A stretch of DNA of 64,000 nt from Thermothielavioides terrestris NRRL 8126. Lineage: Eukaryota; Ascomycota; Sordariomycetes; Sordariales; Chaetomiaceae. The stretch covers positions 3,209,501 to 3,273,500 of the forward strand of contig NC_016459.1 in the NCBI RefSeq assembly GCF_000226115.1. Reading direction: 5' to 3'. Numbering within the stretch: the stretch's first letter is position 1; every line of letters starts with the position of its first letter. This document shows, piece after piece, positions 1-10,423 of this stretch. The notes beneath the pieces are model-generated. The model saw nothing but the letters and a program-made list of their open reading frames with translations. It was not told the origin of the DNA and searched no databases. Both the position numbers and the translations under genes were made by a program.

Positions 1-2
1 GC

Positions 3-2177
3 ATTCAGGTCGTCGCCCAAAGGGGCTTGGGTGTGCAGAAGAGTAGGACTCCGAATGCACGGCAGGGTCGGCAAACCGAGCTGGAGGCAGAGTGCCAGGC
101 GTCCCTCGACTCCCTCGAACTCTTCTTTCTTGAGCGTCTTGCTAAGCGCAAGGACCGAGGGAAGAAGCCAACGGAAGGCCCCCTGCTGCCGTCTCTCACG
201 GCGATTCTGAAGACTGTCTGGCCAGCCCTGGACAAGATTGGTAAGGGCCAGCTGGTGCTGGGGCTCCTCCTATGCCTCGTCATTGCCGCCAGCACTCCCC
301 TCTTCTCTTTCTTCTTTGTCAACCTCCTCCAGGGACTCTGGCTCGTCGAGGGCCAGAAAAGCTCGACCGGGAAATGGGCTGGTCTGCTGGCCGTCATTGC
401 CATCGTCGACGCCAGCGCCACCTTCTTTGGCTATTTCTTCATGGAGGAGGCCGCTCAGAAATGGGTCAACTCGCTGCGCGCCGAGGCCTTCAAGCGCATT
501 CTCAGTCAACCGAAATCGTGGTTTGATATGGCCCGCCACTCACCGAGCCGCATCACGCAGTGTCTCGACCGCAACGCCGAAGAGATGCGCAAGCTCGTCT
601 GCCTGTTTGTGCCCATTCTCCTCACCGTCACAACTACGATCTTTGCCTCGCTGATCTGGGCGCTGATCATCCGCTGGGACCTCACGCTGGTGACCCTTGC
701 CGGGGTGCCTGTGGCGGTCGCAGCGGCGCGAGCCAACTCCCTCGTGAGCGACAAGTGGGAGGCCATCTGCGACGATGCTGCTACCTCCACTGGTGCCATT
801 TTCAGCGCAACATTCATCAACATCAAGGTCGTTCGCGCCCTGACGCTGGAGCGCAACTTCACCGAGAAGCACTCGCGCTCAGCATCGTCCACCTTCCGGC
901 TCGGTGTGAAGCGCGCGATCTTCGTCGGCGTCTTTCACGGCCTGCACCAGGCTCTCTCGTACTTCATTACGGCACTCGTTTTTTTCTACGGCTCCAAGAT
1001 ACTCAGGGAGGGCCTCGCCAGCGTGATGGACGTGATCAGGGTCATCAACCTCCTGTTATTCTCGCTCGGCACATCGGTCGCCATGCTGGGCAACCTCCCG
1101 CAAATCGCCGCAGCCAAGGCAACTGCCCTGCAGTTGCTCTACTACGCGAACCTGTCTCACGCGGCGAGCCACGAAGCGCACGGCGAGAAGCGTTTGCTGG
1201 TCCCCTTGCCGGTGCGCATGACCAACCTGCGGTTCGCCTACCCCAGCGCGCCGGCGACCCAAGTCCTGCGCAACATCAACCTGGAGATCGCCGCCGGAAC
1301 CTGCACCGCCATCGTGGGCGCCTCCGGCTGCGGCAAATCTACAATCGCAAGCCTCCTTCTCCGGCTCTACGACCCGCTCCAGGACGACGAGACCACCCTC
1401 ACCTCCCACCGCCCAGCCGGCCCCTCCACCTCGCCGCTCACGTACGCCTCCATCCCGTGCACAGCCCTGCACACGCCCACCCTGCGCAACCAGATGGCGT
1501 ACGTGCCGCAGACGCCCTTCCTCTTCCCGGCGACGATCCGGGCGAACCTCGCGTACGGGCTGCACGAGGCGTCGCCGCTGCGCGCGCAGGCGAACCTGGC
1601 GCGGGCAGCGCGCCAGGCGCACATCCACGACTTCATTGCCTCGCTGCCGCAGGGCTACGACACGCCCGTCGGCGACGGCGGCCTCGCCGTGTCCGGCGGC
1701 CAGGCCCAGCGCCTGTGCATCGCCCGCGCGCTCGCCCGCCGCCCCCGCCTGCTCGTCCTCGACGAGCCCACCAGCGCGCTCGACGCGCAGGCTGCGGCCG
1801 AGGTGCGCGGCGTCGTGCAGGCTCTGGTCCAGGGCGCGAAGGCTGCTGCTTCTACTTCTGCTGCTGCTGGTTGGGATGATGGGGCCGGGTCGGGCATGGC
1901 GGTTGTGGTGATTACGCATAGCAAGGAGATGATGAGGATTGCGGATTCGGTTGTGATGGTTGATGGCGGCGCTGTGGTTGAGCAGGGCGGGTATCAGGAG
2001 CTGGTGGCGAAGGGAGGGAAGTTTGCTGCCTTGGTCCGGGGTGGGGTGTGGACTGGGGGTGACGGGGCTGATGATGCTAGCGAGGTGGCAAAGAAGAAGG
2101 AGAGGAGTAAGAGACGCCGGGATGTGAACAAGTCGAGGGAGGAGGCTCTGAGACGGCTGGAGGGGGTGTTTCCCTAA
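3..2177 (+). CDS. ABC transporter, C-terminal half (Ste6/MDR-type), 5' truncated
   Basis: The frame is open from base 3 and has no in-frame ATG near the edge, so the gene starts upstream of the window. What remains is a transmembrane domain (hydrophobic helices from about base 230 to 1130) followed by a nucleotide-binding domain: Walker A GASGCGKST at 1317-1343, signature VSGGQAQR at 1689-1712, Walker B LLVLDEP at 1749-1769, and the H-loop histidine at 1917-1919. The order TMD-NBD preceded by a charged linker fits the second half of a full-length ABCB-type exporter, as in fungal a-factor pheromone exporters (Ste6) and multidrug pumps. The stretch between Walker A and the Q-loop (YVPQTPFLFP) is longer than usual and Ser/Thr/Pro-rich. 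The tail is basic. The family call is firm; the substrate is not readable from this half. It would act in the plasma membrane, using ATP hydrolysis. Confidence 0.9.
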   Translation: MQVVAQRGLGVQKSRTPNARQGRQTELEAECQASLDSLELFFLERLAKRKDRGKKPTEGPLLPSLTAILKTVWPALDKIGKGQLVLGLLLCLVIAASTPLFSFFFVNLLQGLWLVEGQKSSTGKWAGLLAVIAIVDASATFFGYFFMEEAAQKWVNSLRAEAFKRILSQPKSWFDMARHSPSRITQCLDRNAEEMRKLVCLFVPILLTVTTTIFASLIWALIIRWDLTLVTLAGVPVAVAAARANSLVSDKWEAICDDAATSTGAIFSATFINIKVVRALTLERNFTEKHSRSASSTFRLGVKRAIFVGVFHGLHQALSYFITALVFFYGSKILREGLASVMDVIRVINLLLFSLGTSVAMLGNLPQIAAAKATALQLLYYANLSHAASHEAHGEKRLLVPLPVRMTNLRFAYPSAPATQVLRNINLEIAAGTCTAIVGASGCGKSTIASLLLRLYDPLQDDETTLTSHRPAGPSTSPLTYASIPCTALHTPTLRNQMAYVPQTPFLFPATIRANLAYGLHEASPLRAQANLARAARQAHIHDFIASLPQGYDTPVGDGGLAVSGGQAQRLCIARALARRPRLLVLDEPTSALDAQAAAEVRGVVQALVQGAKAAASTSAAAGWDDGAGSGMAVVVITHSKEMMRIADSVVMVDGGAVVEQGGYQELVAKGGKFAALVRGGVWTGGDGADDASEVAKKKERSKRRRDVNKSREEALRRLEGVFP

Positions 2178-2427
2178 GTTGCAGGAGGAGTAACTGGCCG
2201 GTTGATGGTCAGGGGTATATGCGGTGCATTTTTTTCTTTTCTTTTCTTTTTTTCCTGCATTCTGATTTTCCTTTCAATGCTTTGGAGCAAGGTTTACGAA
2301 CATAGGCCGGCCGACTCTGGCTAACATCCAAGACAGTACTTGTTGCTTACCACACCGAATCTGCTGCCAAGTTAGTGCTTTGAGAGCAACGAAACAGATT
2401 GACAAGTTGACCGAGAGGAGTTGAAAC

Positions 2428-3360
2428 TCACCCATCCCATATCGGCCCTCCGGGAATTGTGTAATTCTGAGATCATCAGTCATCGGCATCTGTTTGGTTT
2501 TGCTCGACCTGTTACACTCACCGTTGTATTGGCGTACTGGTCCGAGTAGATATTGATCTTGATCGACGGGTCTAACCTCCATCAGCGCAACCCAATGGCT
2601 ACCGAAGCTTCGCGTTTCACTCACTATCTTCTTTGTAAGCGCCCGGGAACTTCACCAAAAACTCATCAGGCGGCAGCAGGTCCCCACCCCCGGTCACATT
2701 CAGATGCGCACACTCGGGATAAAACTGCGGTTTATCCTCGACGTGGATCGACAAGATCTCGTGCCGGATCATGTACAGGCCGCTCTTCAGCCCGGCCGGG
2801 ATCGTGACGGGCCACAGGTCCGGGCTGCCGTCCCAGTTCTGGAACGCCTTCTGGTACCACATGCCCTCGGCCAGGTTCGGCCCGCTGAGCAGGCCGGCCT
2901 CCCAGATCTTGAACCAGCGCGCCTCGTTGACGTCGGCGTCGCGGCAGTCGCCGTCGCACCGCGCCAGCCACGCCGTCATGGGGCCCACCGGGTGCAGCCA
3001 GTACCAGTACACGGCCGTGATGTTCTCGCCCGCGCGGATGGGAATGTAAGAGGTCGGCGCCGTGGCCGGGGTGTTGCAGGCGAGCGCCTTGTCGTTGACG
3101 CTGAAGATCGGGTCGATCGAGTCCCACGCGCGTTGGATCATCCACGGCTGGCCGATCTGGTCGGCCGCCGGCGTGAAGGGGTCGTAGCTGCGCCCGGTGT
3201 TAGCCCGCTCGAAATGGTGGAGTTACTAAGCAGGCGTTGTCGGTGCCCCCCTTACGCACCCCCTATACCAGGTGTTGCCCACTGTGTAGTTGGCGAGGCC
3301 GCCGTGGGCATGAGCCGGCCCGGCCAGAATGGCCAAGCCTGCCAAGAGCAGCAAGGCCAT
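2428..3360 (-). CDS. AA9 lytic polysaccharide monooxygenase (formerly GH61), secreted
   Basis: Copper enzyme that oxidatively cleaves cellulose or hemicellulose outside the cell. Exons on the minus strand: 3360-3260, 3187-2625, 2571-2522, 2466-2428 (250 aa). All three introns have canonical GT/AG ends and keep phase. An 18-residue signal peptide ends ...PAHA and the mature protein begins His-Gly-Gly, giving the N-terminal copper histidine of the histidine brace. The second histidine lies in YWLHPVGPMTAW and the axial tyrosine in PQFYPEC. The protein ends YTIPGGPIWDG, typical for AA9 without a cellulose-binding module. A GTGAGT donor overlaps the stop codon, with a CTAAC branch site and CAG acceptor about 70 bp further on, so an alternatively spliced C-terminus ending near 2321 is possible. 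Divergent from the CE15 gene, 1.8 kb away. Confidence 0.9.
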
Positions 3361-5158
3361 GGTGCGATGTTGAAGGGCGGTGCAAAGGAGAATTCCTGGG
3401 GGAGTGGTGTCGGTGGTATATCTTGGCCGCGGAACTTGGCGAGGGCCTGCTGCGGTGAGCCGGCCAGCGTATCCCTCCCTTCACCTTTGAATTCGATCTT
3501 GGCAGCAGCGTTTCCAAAGGGATCTTCGACTCACGGGTTGCCGCCGCGTGCTGCGTTGGCCCAAGACGTTCAAGGGGTGGGCTTCCACCCGCAGTCGGAA
3601 AGGGTTGACATTCCCAATTGGTGCGCGTGTAAGAAATGCGTGCAATCTACAGATATACATGGTCCCATGGAACCACGCGTTATGTATAGGAACCACTCTA
3701 TATTCGACGAACCTCGGCGTGCCGAGTTACCGACCATGACCGGCCGCCCAAGGGGACTACCGTCACTTCCCAAATCATACAGGTAAAACTGTCTCCCAGA
3801 AGCTGTGGTACATGAGAGATTGAAACAACGGAGTCTCGGGGCCCCCATCAAGCTCAGAATGAACCGGTACGATGAAAAGATATAACACAGTGTAACCCTC
3901 TGTCAAATACAGAGCGAAGGACCCTGTCGATGACATGGATAACATGCAGGCTGCCGGCATATTAAGCACCCCGCGTGGTCGGTCTGGGGTAGCCATATGG
4001 CCGGGAAACTCTCCGGCGTGGGACGACAGGCTTTTGCCGCGAACTCAATGTCACCTCGGACCTGCTTGGCCATGGACGGTCGATCGACAACTGCGCCTCT
4101 CTTTTCCGCGGACGCCCCGGTGTGAAGGGATGCCAAGCGGGATACAACTTGGCATGATTGCAGTTGTTGGTACCATAAAAAAATGCCATAACGAGATGCC
4201 CGACAAGGGCGTGCGTCAGCGCGAGCTGGGGGTGTTAGCAGTGACATCGGCGCGAGGTAGTCAACGAAAGCTACACTACAAGGGAAGAAGATGTCTAGAA
4301 ACAAAGGGCTTTGGAGAATGCGACGGAGTCCACAAACTCTCTTTTGGCTTTATATTAGAGTTGCAATGCACGTCTTCGGTGAGAGCAGTTTTTCCGCCTA
4401 TGAGCTGCCAGGAACGATCAGAAACAAGGAACAAAATCGGAAGGGAAGGGGAATGCAACACATCCTGAGCGCTAGCCCCGCCGTCAACGGCCGGGCTCCC
4501 GTGGCTGCATTCGGCAGTCTCCGGTTGGCCGTGCCAATCGGGGCTCGAAATAGGGCCCGAGAGACCAAGGGCCAGCGGTTGATCAGCGATGGGCCGGGGC
4601 GAATACGGATGGACATTACCCGAACCGGTCCGTGTTCTCCAGACCATGCGAACTTGGGAACGGTCCTGGATGACCCAAAGTGCCAAGGCATGGCTTCCAG
4701 TGCTGCTTTTCAGCCGCCAGATGGACAGCGCTGGAACTCGTCTGCCCTGGGCAACGCACGGCGGCCACTCGCCCGGGAGGACCGCGTTCCATCCCCGGGT
4801 TGCAAAACGGAGCACGGGGGGCTTAGCGAGCGGAGAGCGTTCCAATCCGCCACAATACCCGGACGCAGAATGCTGCCTCGCTGCGGTGCTTCCGCCTGTG
4901 GGCGGGCTGACAGCAGCCAAGACTGGTTATTGCCGCCCGCTCAGGATGAATTCGAGCCATGGATAATCTCGTACGGAGAAGAGCCATGAGGCCGGAAGAT
5001 GCTGTAGGCACCAGGGGCCGAGCCGCGCTCGGCGGCCCTCGTTGGGGTATAAAAGACGGTAGCGGCGAAGATCAGCACGATCCTGGACACCTGGCTCGCC
5101 GTGCTCAAGATCCCTTCCACATTCTGAAGGCAGCTCACAGCATCACAAAGCAGAAAAA
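3361..5158. other. Intergenic region between AA9 and CE15 genes
   Basis: No open frame here has domain content, splice structure or composition that supports a gene. It holds the promoters of two divergent secreted-enzyme genes. The AA9 promoter lies at the left and the CE15 promoter at the right, including a TATA box. No inverted-repeat element was seen. Confidence 0.6.
5048..5055 (+). promoter_or_regulatory. TATA box of the CE15 gene
   Basis: TATAAAAG stands 104 bp upstream of the ATG at 5159. This is a good match to the TATA consensus and a normal distance for a filamentous-fungal gene with a leader of about 70 bases. Confidence 0.55.
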
Positions 5159-6352
5159 ATGGTCCACTTGGCCTCAGCCCTCCTGCTCGCGGGCGCGGCT
5201 TTCGCCGTGGCGGCGCCTGCCAACCAAATCTTTGAGCGGCAATCAAATTGCTCGACGGCCGACAGCTACCCGACGGTCAACGATTCCAAGCTCCCTGACC
5301 CCTTCACGACGTCGGCGGGCAAGAAGGTGACGACTAAGGCCGACTTCGAGTGCCGCAGGGCCGAGATCAGCAAGATCATGCAGCAGTACGAGCTGGGCAC
5401 GTACCCGCCGCCGCCGGACAAAGTCGAGGCGTCGCTGAGCGGCAACAGCATCACGGTGCAGGTGACGGTGGGCAGCAAGTCCATCTCGTTCTCGGCGTCC
5501 ATCAGGAAGCCGTCCGGCAGCGGCCCGTTCCCGGCCATCATCGGCATCGGCGGCGCGTCCATCCCCATCCCGAGCAACGTGGCCAGCATCACGTTCAATA
5601 ACGACGATTTCGCTGCGCAGGTGGGCAGCAGCTCGCGCGGCCAGGGCAAGTTCTACACCCTCTTCGGCAGCGGCCACTCGGCGGGCGCGCTGACGGCGTG
5701 GGCGTGGGGCGTGGACCGCTTGATCGACGGCCTGGAGCAGGTCGGCGCGTCGTCGGGCATCGACACGAAGCGGCTCGGCGTGACGGGCTGCTCGCGCAAC
5801 GGCAAGGGCGCCTTCATCGTGGGTGCGCTCGTCGACCGCATCGCGCTCACGATCCCGCAGGAGTCGGGATCCGGCGGCGCCGCGTGCTGGCGCATCAGCG
5901 ACGCGCAGAAGGCGGCGGGCGCCAACATCCAGACGGCGTCCGAGATCGTCGGCGAGAACGTGTGGTTCTCCAAGAACTTCAACGCGTACGTCTCGGCCAC
6001 CTCGACAATCCCGGAGGACCACCACCTCCTGGCGGCCTTGATCGTCCCGCGCGGGCTCTTCGTGATCGAGAACAACATCGACTGGCTCGGCCCCGTGTCG
6101 ACGACGGGCTGCATGAGGGCCGGCCGCGTCATCTACAAGAGCTACGGCGTGCCCAACAACATGGGCTTCTCGCTCGTCGGCAACCACAACCACTGCCAGT
6201 TCCCCAGCAGCCAGAGCGCCGACCTCAACGCGTACATCAACTACTTCCTGCTCAACGGCAGCACCGACCCCGGCGCCGTCGAGAAGAGCAGCAGTTCGGT
6301 CGATCTGAACAGCTGGGCGCCGTGGGCCGCAAGCGCCCCGACGCTGTCGTAA
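5159..6352 (+). CDS. 4-O-methyl-glucuronoyl methylesterase, CE15, secreted
   Basis: Hydrolyses the ester between 4-O-methyl-D-glucuronic acid side chains of xylan and lignin alcohols, outside the cell. Single exon, 397 aa. Signal peptide of about 20 residues (MVHLASALLLAGAAFAVAAP) and a short propeptide ending ER before Q28. The alpha/beta-hydrolase nucleophile sits in VTGCSRNGKG (Ser212), the acid is Glu235 in PQESG, and the base is His345 in NHNHCQFP, the spacing known for CE15 enzymes. From memory it aligns along its whole length with the Myceliophthora thermophila enzyme StGE2, which has the same triad offset by one residue. No cellulose-binding module or linker. ATG context and TATA box support this start. 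The GH115 alpha-glucuronidase at 38.8 kb acts on the same side chain. Confidence 0.96.
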   Translation: MVHLASALLLAGAAFAVAAPANQIFERQSNCSTADSYPTVNDSKLPDPFTTSAGKKVTTKADFECRRAEISKIMQQYELGTYPPPPDKVEASLSGNSITVQVTVGSKSISFSASIRKPSGSGPFPAIIGIGGASIPIPSNVASITFNNDDFAAQVGSSSRGQGKFYTLFGSGHSAGALTAWAWGVDRLIDGLEQVGASSGIDTKRLGVTGCSRNGKGAFIVGALVDRIALTIPQESGSGGAACWRISDAQKAAGANIQTASEIVGENVWFSKNFNAYVSATSTIPEDHHLLAALIVPRGLFVIENNIDWLGPVSTTGCMRAGRVIYKSYGVPNNMGFSLVGNHNHCQFPSSQSADLNAYINYFLLNGSTDPGAVEKSSSSVDLNSWAPWAASAPTLS

Positions 6353-6905
6353 TCCGGAAGCGGCTGGTTATCCGGTCAGGTGGAGCTGGAGCTTAGCTAG
6401 TGAGAGAGGGGGAAGGGAGAGGGGAATGCCCGACAAGCGGGGTATCCGGGCTGCGGTCTCCGTTCGTCAATGGTCGACCTGAGTTGGCACTGATCGATGG
6501 GCCGAGGGCCCGAGGTTATCATGTAAACACTCCGAGGAAAACATGCTGTATATCAACCTGTTCTTCCTTTTGGCGCGGAACCGGCATCGCAGCAGGCTCT
6601 CTCTGCTGCGTGCCATGTGCACAGGCACCTCAGTAGTTTCAAGTTGCCAGCAAAGCGCACCGCGGGAATCAATGGCCTGACAGAGATCAATCAATCAGCG
6701 GCCCAGAGTATTGGGGACCGGGCTGCGGAGATGATCTCGCATAATTCGACCCCTCGAGCCTCTCAAGCGCAGAGAAAGCGTGCCGTGAGTTATCGCGAGG
6801 ACGGGAGTATCGGCATCTGCTGCAGGTGGTGCAGGAGTGCGGTTGGTCGGCTGCAGAAATGTGATCTTGACAAAACCGCAAGTGGGGGAGGCCGCGGCGA
6901 GGGTT
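6353..6905. other. Intergenic region downstream of CE15
   Basis: Contains the CE15 3' untranslated region and spacer up to the inverted-repeat element at 6906. No gene is supported here. Confidence 0.5.
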
Positions 6906-6939
6906 ATGGCTAAAGAGGTCCCGCCAAGACTAATTTCGG
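6906..6939 (+). repeat. Left terminal inverted repeat
   Basis: 34 bp, perfectly complementary to 7318-7351. Contains GGCTAAA at 6908-6914. Confidence 0.9.
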
Positions 6940-7108
6940 AGACTGCCGCTTACAAGTATTTACAATCGCCACGGGGTGAGCGGGGCCACGACAGGGCCAC
7001 GACGGGCCGCGACGACTTCGAGCAACATCAACAACGAACAATCGCAAAGACTCGCAACAACAACTTTACAATACCTCAACCAAATCGAAAAAAAAAGAAA
7101 ACGAGAAT

Positions 7109-7160
7109 AACCCGTACCCTAACTATAACCCCTATCCTAACTATAACCTAAACCCTAACC
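7109..7160. repeat. Degenerate telomere-like CCCTAA tract
   Basis: Several imperfect CCCTAA / CTATAACC units in tandem, lying inside the MITE-like element. They resemble fungal telomere repeats read on the C-rich strand, but the units vary and the tract is short. Confidence 0.6.
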
Positions 7161-7202
7161 AGTGGGGGGCTGGCGCCGCCCCCCGTACCCCCGGCGAACT
7201 AA

Positions 7203-7275
7203 CCGCCTGGCGATAGTGTAAACGCCTTGGCGATAGTGAAAACGCCTTGGCGATAGTGAAAACGCCTTGGCGATC
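7203..7275. repeat. 20-bp tandem repeat, about 3.7 copies
   Basis: Unit approximates CGCCTTGGCGATAGTGAAAA; the first copy differs at a few bases and the last is cut short. Each unit contains the small palindrome-like GCCTTGGCG. It lies inside the inverted-repeat element, so it is not a CRISPR array. Confidence 0.85.
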
Positions 7276-7317
7276 GGGGCTGCGTAATAACGTTGTAAAA
7301 ACATTGCCGACAATTGG

Positions 7318-7351
7318 CCGAAATTAGTCTTGGCGGGACCTCTTTAGCCAT
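7318..7351 (-). repeat. Right terminal inverted repeat
   Basis: 34 bp, perfectly complementary to 6906-6939. Contains TTTAGCC at 7343-7349. Confidence 0.9.
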
Positions 7352-8243
7352 CAGCCGCGGGGAGTCATTGGCTTGAGTGTCCCACCGGTGCAGGCAGCAA
7401 GGACCGGGCAAACAAAATCTCATTGGCTAAGTCGCCAGGCGGGGCCGGCAATAGTCGGGGGTAAAACTAGCTTGTGGGGAACGAACTCGGAAATAGACTC
7501 GAAGCTCACTGCTGGCAAGTCCGACGGCAAAGGAACGCTGCAGCATTCTTTCAGTTTCACGCAACAGCCAAGCCTCGGGGTCCCGGGGTGTCCGGTGCAT
7601 CTCAATCTGCGCACGCAGCAAGTGGTAACCTCGGGTGCATTGCATATTCGAAGATGGCAGTATTTACTCCGTATTCAAACCTGCTGGCTCGAACACGCGG
7701 CGCGGACCTCTGCACGCATTCTCGCATTGTCGACAGAATGGCGACGAGCGCACAATTCAAGTCGTGGGGTTGCGCTTGCCGATAGCCCCCGACTCGTCTC
7801 GCCCCTGCTACGTTGCGCTGCGGACGGGACCGTATGCAGATCCCGCATATCCGTGGATGCCAGTCCCTCCTCCGCCGGCTTGGTCCAGCGAGATAGGGCA
7901 CGAGATGGGGCATCCTCTAGCCGCACCGGGTTGTGGGCTCCGTTGGCGCTCTGTCGTTGGCTCCATCGCAAAATCCATCGACCGCGGAGATAACTTGGCC
8001 GCGAAATTCTGCTGTGAGAACTAAATGGTTCTTTCCCTTCAGCTCCCCAGCTTTTCCGCCCACCACCAACTTCCTCCAGATTGGGGGTGCTGCCGCCGTC
8101 TCCACCTGGCCGAAGTGGCGCACCTCCTTGCGCCTTCTCGTCAACCCGAAACCCCCTCTGTTGATGAGACACACCTGGTCTGTGGTTCTGCCGACGTATA
8201 CGACTCTCGAAGGATTATTCAGACTCGGGTCACCACCCGGGAG
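7352..8243. other. Upstream region of the DHA1 transporter
   Basis: Spacer between the MITE-like element and the MFS gene. The reading frame of the MFS gene stays open back to an ATG at 8025, but the extra residues are low in similarity to the family, so this part is treated as leader. No other gene is supported. Confidence 0.5.
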
Positions 8244-10234
8244 ATGATGGCCGGGTTTCAAGACAACCCGCCCCCGGCCATGGATCCCCGTCTCGGCGAT
8301 GGTCCGAATGCCGTGCCGCCTCGGCTTCCATCAGTCCAACCGTCGCAAGACACCACGCAAACGCCAACGTACGCCGGGCCCGACGACACCACCGAAATCA
8401 CGACCCTCTACCTGACCTTTGCCACCGCGCTACCGACAGCAAACACCACCATCCGCCACCCCTCGAAGCCGCAGCCACGACCGGACGACTGCCCGCCCCC
8501 GCCTCCGGATCTAACCCCATACGCCAACCCGCAAACCTGGCCCGACTCGCGCAAGTATGCCATGCTCACGCTCTCCTGCATCGCCACCTGGCTCACCGCC
8601 TACACGGCGGGCTCCTACTCGCCGCCGCAGCACCTGATCCAGGCGGCCCTGGGCCCGCCGCACCCCTCGCTCGAGGCCGTGCTGACGGGGATAACAACCT
8701 TCTGCCTCGGCTTCGCCTTCGCGCCCATGGTCCTGGCCCCGCTGTCCGAGATGAACGGCCGCTACCTGGTGTTCGTCGTGGCCGGCACCGTCTACGCCGT
8801 GTTCCAGGCCGTCTGCGGCGCCGTCGACACGCTGGCCGGCATGCTCATCGCGCGGTTTCTGGTGGGCGTCGGCGGGTCCGTCTTCAGCACCATGGTCGGC
8901 GGCGTGATTGCGGATATGTGGGATGCCAAGGGCCGGAATTTGCCCATGGCTTTCTTTAGCGGGAGCGTGTTGGCTGGGACCGGGATGGGCCCGCTGGTTG
9001 CGGCCGTCATGGCGCAGCGCATGCAGGATGGGAGCAGGTGGAAGTGGATCTTCTGGCATCAGGTTCTGATGAGCGGCGTGTTGATGGTCGCCCTGGTGGT
9101 GTTCTTCAAGGAGAGTCGCGGGTCGGTGTTGCTGTCGAGGAAGGCGAAGGCGTTGAATAAGTGGTATGAGAAGCTGGAAAAGCAGGGTTATTTTGGAGTG
9201 TGGGATGCCGAAGTCACTGGGGAGGGGAGTCCAAGTGCGGCCTTGTTTGAGGGTGATGTTGCGGAAAAGAAGTCGATCACGGAGTGTGGGCAAACACAAA
9301 CGACTATGGGGCTCAGACGCATCCGTTGGCTGGTCAAGGAGGATGAGGAGCGAGCTTCGCTCGGCCAGATGATCGCCATTTCGGTCTCACGGCCCTTTCA
9401 CCTGTTGTTTACGGAGCCGGTCGTCTTCTTCTTCTCCCTGTGGGTGGCGTTCGCCTGGGGCGTCCTCTACCTCACCTTCGGCTCAATCCCGCTCGTCTTC
9501 CAGCTCGTCTACGGCTGGTCGCTCGAGCAAGCCGGCTACGTGTTCACCTCGCTGATCGTCGGCGCCGTCCTCGCCACCTCCATCGGCATCTGGCAAGAAC
9601 AAATCCTGCGCCATCCCAAATGGGCAAACCCCAGCGCTGAACCTTCCAGCGGGGGCGACACATCCGACAGCTCAAGCAGCAAACCCTGCTCTGCTCGGGT
9701 CATCTCTTCCTCCAGCTCTGACCGCATCTGGGCCTTTCTCCGCCGCCACTTCCCCGCCTCGGCCCCCGAATCTCGCCTCTACTTCACCTGCCTGACCAGC
9801 ACGCTGCTCCCGATCGGCCTCTTCATCTTCGGCTTCACCGCCCGCGCCGACACGCACTGGATTGCGCCCGCCATCGGCCTGGTCTGCGCCACCATGGGCA
9901 TCCTGCTCATCTACCTGGCCGTGTTCAACTACTTCGCCGATACCTACCACGTATACGCGTCGTCGGCGCTGGCGGCGCAGTCGTTCTGCCGGAATGTGCT
10001 CGGCGGGGCGTTCCCGCTCGTCACGAGCCCGCTGTTCAAGAACCTGGGGGAGGCGAGGGCGGGCGGGTTGCTGGGCGGTATTGCGACGGCGTTGACGGTC
10101 GTGCCGTGGGTGTTGGTCTTCTTTGGGGAGAGGATCAGAGCAAGGAGTGCGTTTGCTAGAGTGAGTTCGTTGTTTTCCCTGCTTGAAGTGGACGGTTGGT
10201 GCTAACGCTGGTCTAGCAACTGGAGAAGGCGTGA
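8244..10234 (+). CDS. MFS transporter, DHA1 (drug:H+ antiporter) family
   Basis: Plasma-membrane proton antiporter of the 12-helix DHA1 group (polyamine/drug exporters). Exons 8244-10160 and 10217-10234; the 56-bp intron has GTGAGT and CTAAC...CTAG, and splicing gives the ending ...ARQLEKA. A cytosolic N-tail of about 90 residues with a Pro-rich stretch precedes TM1. Family marks include LSEMNGRY in the loop after TM2-3, RFLVGVGGS in TM4, and the TM5 motif GSVLAGTGMGP. A long central loop separates the halves, and a Ser-rich loop of about 40 residues lies between TM8 and TM9. The start is uncertain: ATGs at 8025, 8244, 8247 and 8280 share the frame. 8244 was chosen because the segment before it looks like translated leader. 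Substrate cannot be told. Confidence 0.85.
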
Positions 10235-10423
10235 AGGGGAGAGAAAAGGAGGGGTTTGCCCATCAGGAACCTGAACTGATGATGCATACAGGACAGGATA
10301 CCCACATTTTGCATCCTTTTTCAGGCTATAATTGTTCTATTACTACACAGCAGGAGCAACGAGAAGTGTCTGCGCGTCATGCTGCCATGTTGCCATGGAT
10401 GCAACTCGTCCGCGATCTTAGGT

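Larger units (their letters stand above)
6906..7351. mobile_element. MITE-like element with 34-bp perfect terminal inverted repeats
   Basis: Bases 6906-6939 and 7318-7351 are exact reverse complements over 34 bp; weaker similarity continues inward for about 25 bp on each side. The 446-bp interior carries no transposase frame. It holds an A-rich stretch (about 7088-7105), a run of degenerate CCCTAA-like units (7109-7160), a near-perfect G6/C6 hairpin (7164-7184) and 3.7 copies of a 20-bp tandem repeat (7203-7275). Size, inverted ends and lack of coding capacity fit a non-autonomous DNA transposon (MITE). No clear target-site duplication was found; at most an AT dinucleotide flanks both ends if the ends are drawn two bases inward. 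The superfamily is not assignable by eye. Confidence 0.75.

Noticed and set aside
2428..6352. AA9-CE15 pair as a secondary-metabolite-style cluster
   Set aside because: Only two linked carbohydrate-active genes with a 1.8-kb divergent spacer and no regulator or transporter of that pathway between them; ordinary linkage explains it.
7203..7275. CRISPR-like short repeats
   Set aside because: Head-to-tail 20-bp repeats without spacers, inside an inverted-repeat element in a fungal genome.
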